Position numbers and translations under genes: made by a program | Part shown: positions 1-7,772 of the stretch, piece by piece | Numbering within the stretch: position 1 is the stretch's first letter | How the letters are laid out: each line of letters opens with the position of its first letter | NCBI GenBank assembly: GCA_030739585.1 | Contig: JASLYX010000003.1 | Location: forward strand, 1 to 39,811 | Origin: Candidatus Bathyarchaeota archaeon | Lineage (GTDB): Archaea; Thermoproteota; Bathyarchaeia; TCS64 | DNA length: 39,811 bases | Reading direction: 5' to 3' | The notes under the pieces: generated by a model | What the model was told of the DNA's origin: nothing | The model's database searches: none | The model's input: the letters and a program-made list of their open reading frames with translations, nothing else

Positions 1-1582
1 TATCAGCAGTGTATACATCACCAGTAACATCCGCGCTATCGGTAGAGTTAGCCCACATAACGGTTACAGCGGTTGCATCCGTTTCAAGGAAGCCCTCACC
101 GGTTAGCGTTAAGTTTTGACCGATTGCAACCTCGATTGGTGACCCAGACAGAGACGTGTCTTCAGTTACCTCGTAGGAGGTAGACATCGAGTTGGTTGCG
201 TCTGTAACGGTCACTGTGTAAGAGCCAGCGGCCATGCTTGGTACGTAAAACGTATCGGATAGGAACTCGTTGGCGGCTATACTGCCGTTGTGTATAACGA
301 GTGTATCACCCATTGTGACGTTATACTTTCCACTAGCCTCGAAGCCAACTCCGGATACGACTACACCAGATCCTACGTCTCCAGAACTCGTGCCTAAAGT
401 CATAGACATGAGACCTATCTTGTAGGTGCCTGTATCGCTCACACCGTATACTAGATCCTGAGCAGTTACCACGTAAGTAGTGAAGACAGCTGATGGAACC
501 GTAAGGGTTGCACTGAATGTACCGTCAGCTTCCACATCGGCAGTTACTGATGATGTGGCAAGGGAGACGGTTATATCACTGCCTTCTATCTGGGTGAAGT
601 TAACCCCGGTCACGGTGACCGTGGTTCCCGGGACTCCGTGAGTCGGTGAGACCGTTATCGTAGATTCACCGCCATTGCCAATCGTGAAATTGGCGTAGGC
701 CGTGTATGTGCCGTCTGTGACAGAGATGGGGTATTTGCCCTCACCTGCGGAGGGTATAACGACAGTTCCGGTGAACGCTCCGTCATCGTCTACGGTGAAA
801 TCATCATCTGTGATGTTCATGATATTTGCGGCTAAAGCTACTGCTGAATTCCATGCGACATAACCATCTACAGCGGTCTCATTGATTTCGACATCCGCAG
901 TAAAGCCTCTCCCCGTGATTGTAACTTGGTAACCTTCGGGGCCCTCATCCTCTGTGAGGGTAATAGCTGCGCCGATCGTGAAACTATGAGTGGAAGTGTT
1001 ATTGCCATCTGTCACGTTGATTGTATAAACCCCATAATTAACATCGGGAACGTCAAAGGTGATTGCGACACCACCGTTTGCATCTGTCTCCGAGTTATTT
1101 ACTATTGGGTTGGTGTAAGTAGCATTCCAGAAGGTGGTGTTTACGTCTTCTTGATCAGCGAAAAAACCTGTAATGGTAACGATGAGATCGTCACCAGGTA
1201 TCCCACTGTCAATATTTAGGTCAATCTCTGGACTGACAGTTATGGCTTGAGACATTGCATTATCAACGGTGTCACTCACCCAAATATAGGAGGTGCCAGC
1301 CGGTGTATCGGGTACAAGAACATCCATTTCATATGTTCCGTCGTTGGCGACCGTGGTTGTGTTTAGAACTGTGCCACCAGTCACTAGGTCCCAGTAAGCT
1401 GAGACTGTAGAGCCTGGAACAGAGGATGCTGCACCACTAATACCGATAATATCTCCAACTTGGACAGTAGTATCATCGGGAACTACGGTTGTGGCTAAGA
1501 CAGATATGAATGGCATAGCGAACGAAAGGGTTAGAATTGTTAGTACGAATATTGATAAAATCTTTTTAGAGTATTTTTTCAT
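1..1582 (-). CDS. Secreted surface protein with tandem Ig-like (TIG/IPT-type) repeats, 3' part beyond window
   Basis: An open frame runs without a stop from an ATG at 1582 to the left edge, so about 527 N-terminal residues are visible. It begins with a classical signal peptide (MKKYSKK, then a hydrophobic core ending near FISVLA). After that come about six repeated beta-sandwich units of roughly 80-100 residues. Each has a phrase of the type GxPGxxVTVTGxxF followed by a segment ending in YxVTVTDGxxN, typical of IPT/TIG or other Ig-like folds. The composition is rich in T, V, G, S, D and N with almost no Cys, and NxT/S sequons are frequent. This fits an S-layer or other exported surface protein. 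Function is not readable beyond that: it could be structural or adhesive. The C-terminal anchor lies outside the window. An AT-rich upstream region fits a transcript starting just before the ATG. Confidence 0.85.
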   Translation of the reverse strand, partial: MKKYSKKILSIFVLTILTLSFAMPFISVLATTVVPDDTTVQVGDIIGISGAASSVPGSTVSAYWDLVTGGTVLNTTTVANDGTYEMDVLVPDTPAGTSYIWVSDTVDNAMSQAITVSPEIDLNIDSGIPGDDLIVTITGFFADQEDVNTTFWNATYTNPIVNNSETDANGGVAITFDVPDVNYGVYTINVTDGNNTSTHSFTIGAAITLTEDEGPEGYQVTITGRGFTADVEINETAVDGYVAWNSAVALAANIMNITDDDFTVDDDGAFTGTVVIPSAGEGKYPISVTDGTYTAYANFTIGNGGESTITVSPTHGVPGTTVTVTGVNFTQIEGSDITVSLATSSVTADVEADGTFSATLTVPSAVFTTYVVTAQDLVYGVSDTGTYKIGLMSMTLGTSSGDVGSGVVVSGVGFEASGKYNVTMGDTLVIHNGSIAANEFLSDTFYVPSMAAGSYTVTVTDATNSMSTSYEVTEDTSLSGSPIEVAIGQNLTLTGEGFLETDATAVTVMWANSTDSADVTGDVYTAD

Positions 1583-1940
1583 TTTTCTTTTCACTCTTTA
1601 TTTATCGTTCGAGCCAGAGATGAATTATACTCAAAGAGTAACCTCCACCCTACTCGACGATTGGTTGAAAAGCATAAATCGATTACTTAAGTCTATGTCT
1701 ACAGGAACCTATCCTGTGTATACAACACACGCAAAAAAATGGTTGAAACAGGAAAGAATAGGGGTTGCAGAGTAAATATAGGGTCTTAGCATCCATATAA
1801 ACTGGTATAAAAACCCTAAGCAAGACCTATACTCCTCATATCCCATAAAATAGAAGGATTAAAAGATTTAGGGCTTTAATAAATACGTTAAAACCAACCC
1901 CAATTGAGATAAAAATTAACAGGTAACAATAAACCCTGAT
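1583..1940. other. AT-rich intergenic region
   Basis: This gap separates the surface-protein gene from the end of the paralogous pair. It is very AT-rich and holds no convincing gene. Near 1780-1835 there is an imperfect inverted repeat (TAGGGTCTTAG against CTAAGCAAGACCTA). Just below 1920 the minus strand has a T-rich tract (TTTTTAT) that could end the transcript of the 203-residue gene. Confidence 0.4.
1596..1614 (-). promoter_or_regulatory. Possible TATA box for the surface-protein gene
   Basis: On the minus strand the sequence GAACGATAAATAAAGAG lies about 22 bp before the ATG at 1582. It resembles a purine BRE followed by an archaeal TATA element, and would give a leaderless or nearly leaderless mRNA. 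A second candidate, GTATAATTC, lies a little further upstream. Confidence 0.3.
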
Positions 1941-2552
1941 TCACCGTCTGTTATAGGTATGAAAAACCCTCTTGAAGCTCAACTTTGCGAGACCCCTAAT
2001 AAAGTGAATCTCATCCTTCTCGTAGCCTAGCGGAGCCATAAGACCTACAACATAGCTAACTAAGAGCTCTGTCATCTCCTCGGAGAGGGAGAATGAGGCA
2101 AACCTTAGCTCAACTTTCATCTCGTCGTGCGTCATCTCAACCTCGTCAAGGTTCCAGGAGACCTTCAACGCCCCTCCGATCACGTCGATAGCATTCTCAC
2201 CGAAAAGGGTCCGGAGATACTCCCCGTTCCATCTCCCAGCCTCGTCCCAGTCAGAAAGAGTAACCTCCTTTTCAGTAGAGTATAAGGCCTTAACTACCTT
2301 ATCGAGAGTCTGGCGGGGAACTTGGATCGCCCCGGCAGCAAGCTGGACCCGGTGAATCCGGTGTGATTCAACGGCCTCACCTAAGGGCATCAAAATGTCC
2401 TCGGCTCTCAGGGCCTCCTCGAGGTTCTCCGCTGAGTACGCAGCCAGGGACAGCCCCTTTCGGGTAGCCGCCCGCTGGAGCCGGTCCAGCAGCTCCTCAG
2501 GCAGAGATAGGAGTTTATTATCAGACGTTGTCTCAGGGATCATCATGCTCAC
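1941..2552 (-). CDS. Uncharacterised protein, RHH-like N-terminus, paralogue of the upstream gene
   Basis: This 203-residue protein is not recognised as a named family. Residues 13-52 (SLPEELLDRLQRAATRKG and the following helix) look like a ribbon-helix-helix DNA-binding motif. Residues 80-112 form helices ending in WDEAGRWNGEY at 102-112. The last 65 residues alternate strand and helix, with two SEEM/LLVSYVVGLM-like helical segments. The same layout, including W[HD]E[TA]GRWxGxY, occurs in the 191-residue protein encoded just upstream, so the two are tandem paralogues. The GTG at 2552 overlaps the upstream stop by 4 bp (GTGA); ATG codons at 2546 and 2543 are alternatives. Close coupling suggests the two products act together, perhaps as a heteromeric regulator. 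That role is inference only. Confidence 0.75.
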   Translation of the reverse strand: MSMMIPETTSDNKLLSLPEELLDRLQRAATRKGLSLAAYSAENLEEALRAEDILMPLGEAVESHRIHRVQLAAGAIQVPRQTLDKVVKALYSTEKEVTLSDWDEAGRWNGEYLRTLFGENAIDVIGGALKVSWNLDEVEMTHDEMKVELRFASFSLSEEMTELLVSYVVGLMAPLGYEKDEIHFIRGLAKLSFKRVFHTYNRR

Positions 2553-3124
2553 CGTGGGCTCGTGAAGGTGAGCCGAATCATCCCTTTACTATTCTCAGTC
2601 TCTGTATGCTCCCAGCCGAAAGTCTCCATGACTCCCCTAATGAAGAGGCCATGCATCTCGGTGAACCCGTCGGTGTACATCTCCCCAACGCAGGAGATCA
2701 CGATGCGCCCCCCATTCTGCTTCTCGATGCTGGTGACAGGTTTCCCCAAGGAGAGAAGTTCCAAGGCACTCTTGAAGGAGGGTACAGGATCGCCCCCCTT
2801 ATCAGCAAAATACCTTCCATACCACCTGCCAGTCTCATGCCAGATCTCAGCGAGCTCATCCCTGGCCTTCTCATAGGCGAGCCCTACCACCTCGTACAGA
2901 AGCTTTTCTACGGTGAAAGTAAAGCCCAGGGTCTTGGCCTTCTCAATCTTCTCCCGGTTTTCGATGATGTTATTGAGACTGAGTCCCATTCCATCCGCTC
3001 GGAGCACCTGCTCAAGGATCTCGTTAAGCGTGCTATAGACCGTAGAGCCCCGCCTCTTGGCGATCTCGACGAGCTTGTTGGCGATTTCTTCATCAGCGGC
3101 AAGCATCTTTCTTCTGGATGACAA
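2549..3124 (-). CDS. Uncharacterised protein, RHH-like N-terminus, first gene of paralogous pair
   Basis: This 191-residue protein belongs to the same unrecognised family as its downstream partner. The N-terminus (AADEEIANKLVEIAKRRG, residues 9-26, then a second helix to about 43) fits an RHH-like fold. A helical linker at 55-95 leads to the signature WHETGRWYGRY at 95-105. The C-terminal half (130-190) has alternating strands and a conserved GLFIRGVMETFGW helix. The start is a TTG at 3124 with the Shine-Dalgarno GAGGTGA at 3134-3140, 9 nt upstream. Its stop overlaps the next start. It is first in the transcript, and duplicated 8-bp elements lie about 130 bp upstream. No catalytic motif or metal site is obvious. 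Confidence 0.75.
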   Translation of the reverse strand: MSSRRKMLAADEEIANKLVEIAKRRGSTVYSTLNEILEQVLRADGMGLSLNNIIENREKIEKAKTLGFTFTVEKLLYEVVGLAYEKARDELAEIWHETGRWYGRYFADKGGDPVPSFKSALELLSLGKPVTSIEKQNGGRIVISCVGEMYTDGFTEMHGLFIRGVMETFGWEHTETENSKGMIRLTFTSPR

Positions 3125-3255
3125 GGGCCTGTTTCACCTCAGGAGGGCCTATGGCCCCCATTATAGAATGCAGTGGGTGATGTCCTCAACAACCTTGCCG
3201 GTATCCTCATCGTCAACCGACCCTCTGACAACGAACCTGGATAATCTACCCCCGA

Positions 3256-3282
3256 TTGATTATAAAGCTATAGATTATAACA
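3256..3282 (-). promoter_or_regulatory. Promoter region with duplicated GATTATAA element
   Basis: GATTATAA occurs twice, at 3258-3265 and 3273-3280, exactly 15 bp apart, with AGCTATA between. On the minus strand the proximal copy reads as a TATA box (CTTTATAATC), which would start transcription near 3235 and leave a leader of about 110 nt before the TTG at 3124. The duplication could be an operator for the RHH-like products or simply two TATA elements. Confidence 0.4.
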
Positions 3283-3388
3283 AGAAGGTGATGCACCAAT
3301 ATAGTAGTCCTTCCCTAGCAATCATATTAGCCCCTCCGCGTGCGGTTGGTTACTGATACGGATATAGGGAGTACGGAAATGCACGCGG

Positions 3389-3877
3389 TTACCATGGATT
3401 GCTCTTAAGTTTGAGAGTCCAAGCTACTATATTGCTGAGGTAGTGGATAGGGAGAGTCGCGATTAGGATCCCTACGGCCTGATCCCATCTGGGCGCCTGA
3501 GCAGTAAATCCAACAAGGATCACTGCGAAGACGATAAACCCCATCTGATCGGCGATGGGGAGGAGTGCTCCCGGCTTAAGATTCGCTCTCCTCTTGAAAA
3601 AGGACACGATAAGATCGCCCCCGATCGCTCCGATGGAGAGTAGGGCGGCCTTGAGTGGGCTCCCCTGAATTAGACCAATGAGGAAACCAGCTGCGAGACC
3701 AGAGATAGTCCCCCGGAGGGTCTTATGGTTCCCGAAGAGGGGCTTTCCGTCGACCCAGTTCTTGCCCTTGTCAAGGGGGCCATCGCCGCTCAGCACCACA
3801 GGGGTTGCGTTAGCTATGTAGGCGGGGAGGTAGATGTAGACGGTCTCCGCGAACCAGGTCAAGAGAGGGAGGTTCAT
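3389..3877 (-). CDS. carS: CDP-archaeol synthase
   Basis: CarS transfers CMP from CTP to 2,3-di-O-geranylgeranylglyceryl phosphate, giving CDP-archaeol, the activated precursor of archaeal phospholipids, at the cytoplasmic membrane. The protein has the family signature GDGPLDKGKNWVDGKPLFG followed by HKTLRG (about residues 30-55). At least four hydrophobic segments follow, with a conserved polar stretch FFKRRANLKPG between them. At 162 residues it is a normal length. The ATG at 3877 is preferred over an upstream in-frame codon at 3925, because the latter lies inside the preceding RadB-like gene and adds a non-conserved extension. The gap to that gene is 5 bp and its last codons supply GAGG as ribosome-binding site, so the two are probably co-transcribed. 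Confidence 0.9.
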   Translation of the reverse strand: MNLPLLTWFAETVYIYLPAYIANATPVVLSGDGPLDKGKNWVDGKPLFGNHKTLRGTISGLAAGFLIGLIQGSPLKAALLSIGAIGGDLIVSFFKRRANLKPGALLPIADQMGFIVFAVILVGFTAQAPRWDQAVGILIATLPIHYLSNIVAWTLKLKSNPW

Positions 3878-3882
3878 GGTAT

Positions 3883-4563
3883 TTAGGCCTCCTCGATGCC
3901 GGTCTCCCCCAGTTTGAATCTGCATGACCTCTGCTCATCTCCGGGTTTCTTGAGGATCGCCTGGCGTACCCCCTGCATTGAGGTGGTCTCAAGCTTTAGG
4001 ATGGTGTCTGACCAATATCTTAGGAGTCTCTGGGCCACAGGCTCCACCTCCGGGGGGTCTCTATCCAAGATGCTGTGGACCTGCCCTGTGACGAGTATTG
4101 CTGAGTCTTTGATTTTAGCGGTCTCTGAGAGAAAGCCCAACTGCCGATTAAGCTCTTTATTAGATCTAAATGTCCTCTCAGAGCGCCCTGTCTCGAGGCG
4201 GTAGGGCCCTGTTATTGAATCGACTACGATGGGAATATTCCCGTTGTGAAGGAGGTCGGAGAGGCTCTCAATGGTCCTGCCCTGCTCATGGAAGCTCATG
4301 GATCTCCAGATGAGCAGGCGCTCCAGGGCCTTAGGGTCCTTGGTGATCTGGGTTAGCCGTCGTGTAGAGAGCTTGTTATCTGAGTCGATGTAGTAGGCCT
4401 TAGCCCAAGGGTCTCTCTCGAGGTGTCTTACCAGACTTGTGAAGGCAATAGTTGTTTTCCCCGTAGAGGCCTCACCATAGATGAGGGAGACGGATCCGTA
4501 CCTGAACCCTCCCCCCAGTAGATCATCTAGCGGGGATAAGCCTGTAGGGAGACGTCGTTCCAT
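3883..4563 (-). CDS. RadA/RadB-family recombinase-like ATPase
   Basis: This 226-residue single-domain RecA-fold protein has Walker A GEASTGKT at residues 30-37 and a Walker B strand IPIVVDS with Asp at 115. A LSETAKIKDSAILVTGQVHS segment near 145-165 matches the helix-strand that carries the polar sensor residue in RecA-like ATPases. The N-terminal LPTGLSPLDDLLGGGF is typical of RadA, RadB and KaiC relatives. It lacks the helix-hairpin-helix N-terminal domain of RadA, so it is a RadB or aRadC-type paralogue. These are thought to assist recombinational repair; which group it belongs to needs a tree. A strong TATA box lies 30-40 bp before the ATG, and carS follows 5 bp after the stop. Confidence 0.85.
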   Translation of the reverse strand: MERRLPTGLSPLDDLLGGGFRYGSVSLIYGEASTGKTTIAFTSLVRHLERDPWAKAYYIDSDNKLSTRRLTQITKDPKALERLLIWRSMSFHEQGRTIESLSDLLHNGNIPIVVDSITGPYRLETGRSERTFRSNKELNRQLGFLSETAKIKDSAILVTGQVHSILDRDPPEVEPVAQRLLRYWSDTILKLETTSMQGVRQAILKKPGDEQRSCRFKLGETGIEEA

Positions 4564-4591
4564 CTAGGGTCATGTTGGTAAGCGTTCACGT

Positions 4592-4604
4592 GTTTATATA
4601 AAAG
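4592..4604 (-). promoter_or_regulatory. TATA box of the RadB-like/carS transcript
   Basis: The minus strand reads CTTTTATATAAAC here, a near-perfect archaeal TATA box. It is centred about 35 bp before the ATG at 4563, so the start would fall near 4573 and the leader would be only about 10 nt. Confidence 0.6.
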
Positions 4605-4898
4605 TCGCTTTCCTGCTGGATGCCGGTTCAACGCTCTTACCATTGTCCTTTATCTGTGAGTTAACGTTCTTCAGAGTCACCGCGGTCGTTCTCTAGGGGG
4701 AGGCGACGCAGGTAGCTACCACCGCTGATCCCCTGAGCAGTTATGCCTGCTTCGTCGAAAGTAATCCAGTAGATATTCTCGAGGATATGACAGGCGATGA
4801 ATGAGTAAATTAGAGATAGAGGGGGTAGGCGTATCATAAACTCCAATGCGGATCTGTAAAGCTTTCAACGAGACAGTTCAAGATGAAATATCCGGAAC

Positions 4899-5130
4899 AT
4901 GATTCAGGGAAAACCCGATTTGAAGCATGTGGCGATTGATTCTGATCCTAGGATTGACAACGTCTTAGCCCTTCCCTCGACTTTCAGCCCCCCAGAGTTA
5001 CGCATTGAGAGTCTCACTATTGTCGCCAATAACGTGAGTCTTGCCAGGGGATCTTCCCGTAAAGGTATGGAGGTCAATCATTTTAGCTGTTGCCGACGGG
5101 GGAATCCGTTATTATCATCGGTGGATCATC
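4899..5130 (+). pseudogene. Nucleoside hydrolase N-terminal remnant
   Basis: From the ATG at 4899 the frame reads like the start of an inosine-uridine-preferring nucleoside hydrolase. The phrase HVAIDSDPRIDNVLAL is followed by SPPELRIESLTIVANNVSLA, matching the family pattern D[TS]DPGxDDxxAL ... SPELEVxGITTVxGNV. One aspartate of the calcium and ribose-binding DxDxxxDD motif is replaced (IDN), and the usual Gly after DP is Arg. Similarity fades after about 55 residues. A neighbouring frame (WRSIILAVADGG) may continue it, which suggests a frameshift. The rest of the roughly 310-residue enzyme is absent because an MFS gene starts at 5138. The most likely reading is a truncated, decaying gene. 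Confidence 0.65.
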
Positions 5131-5137
5131 TTGATCT

Positions 5138-6349
5138 GTGGAGGGAAATGGTTCCAGAGGGCGAGCTCTCCTCGTCCTATCAATCTCCCTATTCCTTGGG
5201 CTCACGTTATGGTTCAGCTCTGGTACGGTTACCTCCCAGTTAGCATCCGTCTTTGATGCCTCAGGGCATGGTAGGGCTCTCTTGGGCGTGGGGCTCACCG
5301 GAGGGTTCGTGGTGGGATGTTTAGTTTATGCCTTCCTGAACGTGGCAGACGTCTATGACGCAAGGAGTGTTTACGTGGCCTCCGCGTTGGCAGGGGGGCT
5401 TGCTAATGGGGTCGCTGCTTTGGGGTGGTCTTTGGGGGTGGTGATTCTATTCCGATTCTTGACGGGTTTCTTCCTAGCAGGGGTCTACCCCGTGGGTATG
5501 AAGCTAGCGGCCTCCTGGTTTCAAGAGGACCGGGGGTTAGCGCTGGGAGTGATGGTGGGTGCATTGACCCTAGGTTCTGGGCTTCCTTACCTGATAGGGA
5601 TGCTGGGGTTCCCGGGCTGGAGAGGTACCATGCTTGCATCGTCAGGGTTGGCGGGTTTAGGGGGGTTACTAGTCGGGCAACTCTTCCGGGAAGGGCCTCA
5701 TGGGGTGGGGGCCGTAAATTTTGAGGTGGGTAAATTTGCGGAGATACTGGGGAACGGAGCTCAGAAACTAGTGTTCGTAGGTTATTTCGGACACATGTGG
5801 GAACTCTACGCAATGTGGGTCTGGGTGCCAGTGTTCCTGAGAGAGTCGTATCTTGGGGCTTATCCGAGTTCGGACCCCATGGGGTTCGTGTCAGTAGGGG
5901 CTTTCCTGGTGTTCCTGTTCGGGGCGGTGGCTACGGGAGTAGGGGGGAGAATCGCGGACTCATGTGGGCGTACAGTTTTTACGGGGGGTATTCTGGGCTT
6001 GAGCGGGCTGATTTCCCTGGTGATAGGTTTTTTTTTCGAATATCCGTATTTAGCGTTGGCTGTTGCAGTGGCGTGGGGAGTAGTAGTGATTCCTGATTCA
6101 CCACAATATTCGGCGATGGTGGCAGAGTTGGCGGAGGAGGGATATGTAGGGACGGCATTGACCCTGCAGATGGCCTTGGGATTCCTTTTGACGATCTTCT
6201 CCATCCGGATGGTGCCGTGGTACGTTGGGATGGTTAAGTGGCGATATGGGTTCACGATTTTGGGTGTGGGCCCTCTGGTGGGGATCGCCTCAATGTACTT
6301 TTTGAGAAGGCATCCGGACTCTGTGAGGATTGCAGGTGGAAGGAAATGA
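5138..6349 (+). CDS. MFS permease (nitrate/nitrite- or cyanate-type clade)
   Basis: This 403-residue integral membrane protein of the major facilitator superfamily has about 12 hydrophobic segments. RFLTGFFLAGVYPVGMKLAA and the following SWF..DRGLALGVMVGALTLGSGLPYL match the N-half signature of the NarK/CynX-like MFS clade. The second half carries the motif-A-like GGRIADSCGRTVF around residue 270. The start is a GTG at 5138; an ATG at 5148 is out of frame. The coding strand is strongly rich in G and T (many GGG and GTG codons), unlike the C-rich codon use of the other MFS gene at 9780. That may reflect a separate origin. Substrate cannot be read. It follows the nucleoside hydrolase relic, which may once have been its partner. 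Confidence 0.85.
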   Translation: MEGNGSRGRALLVLSISLFLGLTLWFSSGTVTSQLASVFDASGHGRALLGVGLTGGFVVGCLVYAFLNVADVYDARSVYVASALAGGLANGVAALGWSLGVVILFRFLTGFFLAGVYPVGMKLAASWFQEDRGLALGVMVGALTLGSGLPYLIGMLGFPGWRGTMLASSGLAGLGGLLVGQLFREGPHGVGAVNFEVGKFAEILGNGAQKLVFVGYFGHMWELYAMWVWVPVFLRESYLGAYPSSDPMGFVSVGAFLVFLFGAVATGVGGRIADSCGRTVFTGGILGLSGLISLVIGFFFEYPYLALAVAVAWGVVVIPDSPQYSAMVAELAEEGYVGTALTLQMALGFLLTIFSIRMVPWYVGMVKWRYGFTILGVGPLVGIASMYFLRRHPDSVRIAGGRK

Positions 6350-6421
6350 CCAGCCAGCTGGGGTTTACCCTTCGCGCAGGGTCCGCAACGATGTTTTATT
6401 CCAGAAATGGTTTATGGGTGG

Positions 6422-7444
6422 CTATTCCCCCACAATTTCATACCTTAGAATCCCAATGGAGGGGATCTCACACTCCAGGACATCCCCAACATCAAGGTAC
6501 CCGTTGGGCCAGCTGCGGGCTACCCCGGCCACTGTCCCTGTAGAGATGATGTCCCCAGGCTCTAAAGTGGTTCCATTAGAAAGGTACTCAATGATCCGGG
6601 GTATCCTGATGATCATCGTGGATAGATCCCCGTTTTGCCTCGTATCCCCGTTCACCCGAGTTATGAGTTTCATGGGCGGGTCGTAGGGGTCTGGGACCTC
6701 GTCACGGGTTAGTATGCATGGGCCCATGGGACCGGCATTGTCCATTCCTTTCCCTTTAGTCCAGTTGATGTCGTTCTTGAATAGCCTAAAGTCCACGTCT
6801 TGGGGGAACCCCTGGTCCCGAGCACTCACGTCGATGAGGATGGTATAACCCGCGATATGATCATATGCTTCCTCCTGAGAGATGTACTTCCCCTGCTTTC
6901 CTATGACCACCGCGAGTTCGCACTCATAGTCCATCTTGTCTGTTGCCCGCACCTTGATTACGGGCCCTTGGGGGCCCACCACTAGCCCGGGGGGTTTTTG
7001 GAAAATATCGGGGACACTCAGCTTCATCCCTTTGAGCCTTATTATCTCCGCAGCCCTTGCCTTAGGATCCTTTATACTCTCTGTCGCATGGCCGTAGAAG
7101 TTCACTGCAGTACAGTACAATTTCCCCGGTGAAGGAATAGGTGCTTCTAGCCTTACCTCTTCAAGCTTAAGCCAAAGTCTCTCTCCATCTAGGCCCTCTT
7201 TGTCCCCAGACTGGTCCGCCATGTACTCGAGGGTCGCCCTCGCAGCCTCCATAGCCACCTCTCCGCCAATTAGGAAGGCTCTCATCGATGGCGGGATGAG
7301 GCCAAGGGCCAATATGCAAGCGTTCATCCTCCCGTGTGCCTCCCTCAGGTACACAGCATAAGCTGAGGTAAGATCTAACACCTTGGCGCCCACGAGGGCC
7401 CCGATTCTCTCCTCGGTGTGCATCTTGAATGTAACGAGCTTCAT
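6422..7444 (-). CDS. Fumarylacetoacetate hydrolase family protein
   Basis: This 340-residue cytosolic enzyme belongs to the FAH superfamily, whose members cleave C-C bonds in, or decarboxylate or hydrate, beta-keto-acid type substrates using Mg2+ or Mn2+. The metal ligands are visible as E174 and E176 (DYECELAVVIG) and D205 (YTILIDVSARD). KGKGMDNAGPMGPCI at 230-244 and TGTVAGVARS near 302-311 are further family landmarks. The N-terminal 100 residues form the usual FAH N-domain, and the length matches the FAA-hydrolase proteins of aromatic or sugar-acid degradation. The exact substrate cannot be told. It converges on the MFS gene and has no obvious pathway partner beside it. Confidence 0.85.
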   Translation of the reverse strand: MKLVTFKMHTEERIGALVGAKVLDLTSAYAVYLREAHGRMNACILALGLIPPSMRAFLIGGEVAMEAARATLEYMADQSGDKEGLDGERLWLKLEEVRLEAPIPSPGKLYCTAVNFYGHATESIKDPKARAAEIIRLKGMKLSVPDIFQKPPGLVVGPQGPVIKVRATDKMDYECELAVVIGKQGKYISQEEAYDHIAGYTILIDVSARDQGFPQDVDFRLFKNDINWTKGKGMDNAGPMGPCILTRDEVPDPYDPPMKLITRVNGDTRQNGDLSTMIIRIPRIIEYLSNGTTLEPGDIISTGTVAGVARSWPNGYLDVGDVLECEIPSIGILRYEIVGE

Positions 7445-7453
7445 ATGGTAGAG

Positions 7454-7726
7454 CTAGAGAAAGGTCGGTGTATATTTGCTTTCAGATAAAGTGGATCTCA
7501 GTTCGCGCGTGGTGATAGCAGTAAAGAAGACTTTGCTCACGCGGCTATACGCTGTCATGTGCGTCCTGTCGTATTGATCAATGAGACTCTCCATCTAGAG
7601 GCTTATGACGACGAAGGCAACCATGAAGCTGCTAGAAGATAGGCCCATGGAAGCAACGAAGAATATTAGTCCCAACATAAGAATAGGGCTGGATCGGAAA
7701 ATACTCTTCTCTCTTGGGGGACCGCC
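7454..7726 (-). pseudogene. Possible membrane-protein remnant
   Basis: Between the GGT and FAH genes the minus strand has an open stretch (7726-7595) reading PREKSIFRSSPILMLGLIFF and then VASMGLSSSSFMVAFVVISL, which looks like an N-terminal transmembrane helix of an MFS-type protein. It is cut by a TAG at 7595-7597. The same frame then continues as 46 codons (7594-7454) with no recognised similarity. A truncated transporter gene is the simplest reading, but the evidence is composition and pattern only. Confidence 0.3.
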
Positions 7727-7772
7727 TTAGATAAATGAGAGGATGCCAGGGGGTGGTTAGTAAATTGGGCCT

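Larger units (their letters stand above)
4564..5137. other. Gap with promoter, weak ORF and gene relic
   Basis: Apart from the RadB-like promoter and the nucleoside hydrolase remnant, this stretch holds one 61-codon open frame on the minus strand (4661-4846). I do not recognise it; it has a hydrophobic N-terminal third and a charged end. I would not call it a gene without homologues. Confidence 0.4.

Noticed and set aside
2528-3121. Long plus-strand open frame (197 codons) opposite the paralogue pair
   Set aside because: It is antisense to two mutually homologous genes with coupled starts; its sequence shows no domain pattern. It is a shadow of biased codon use.
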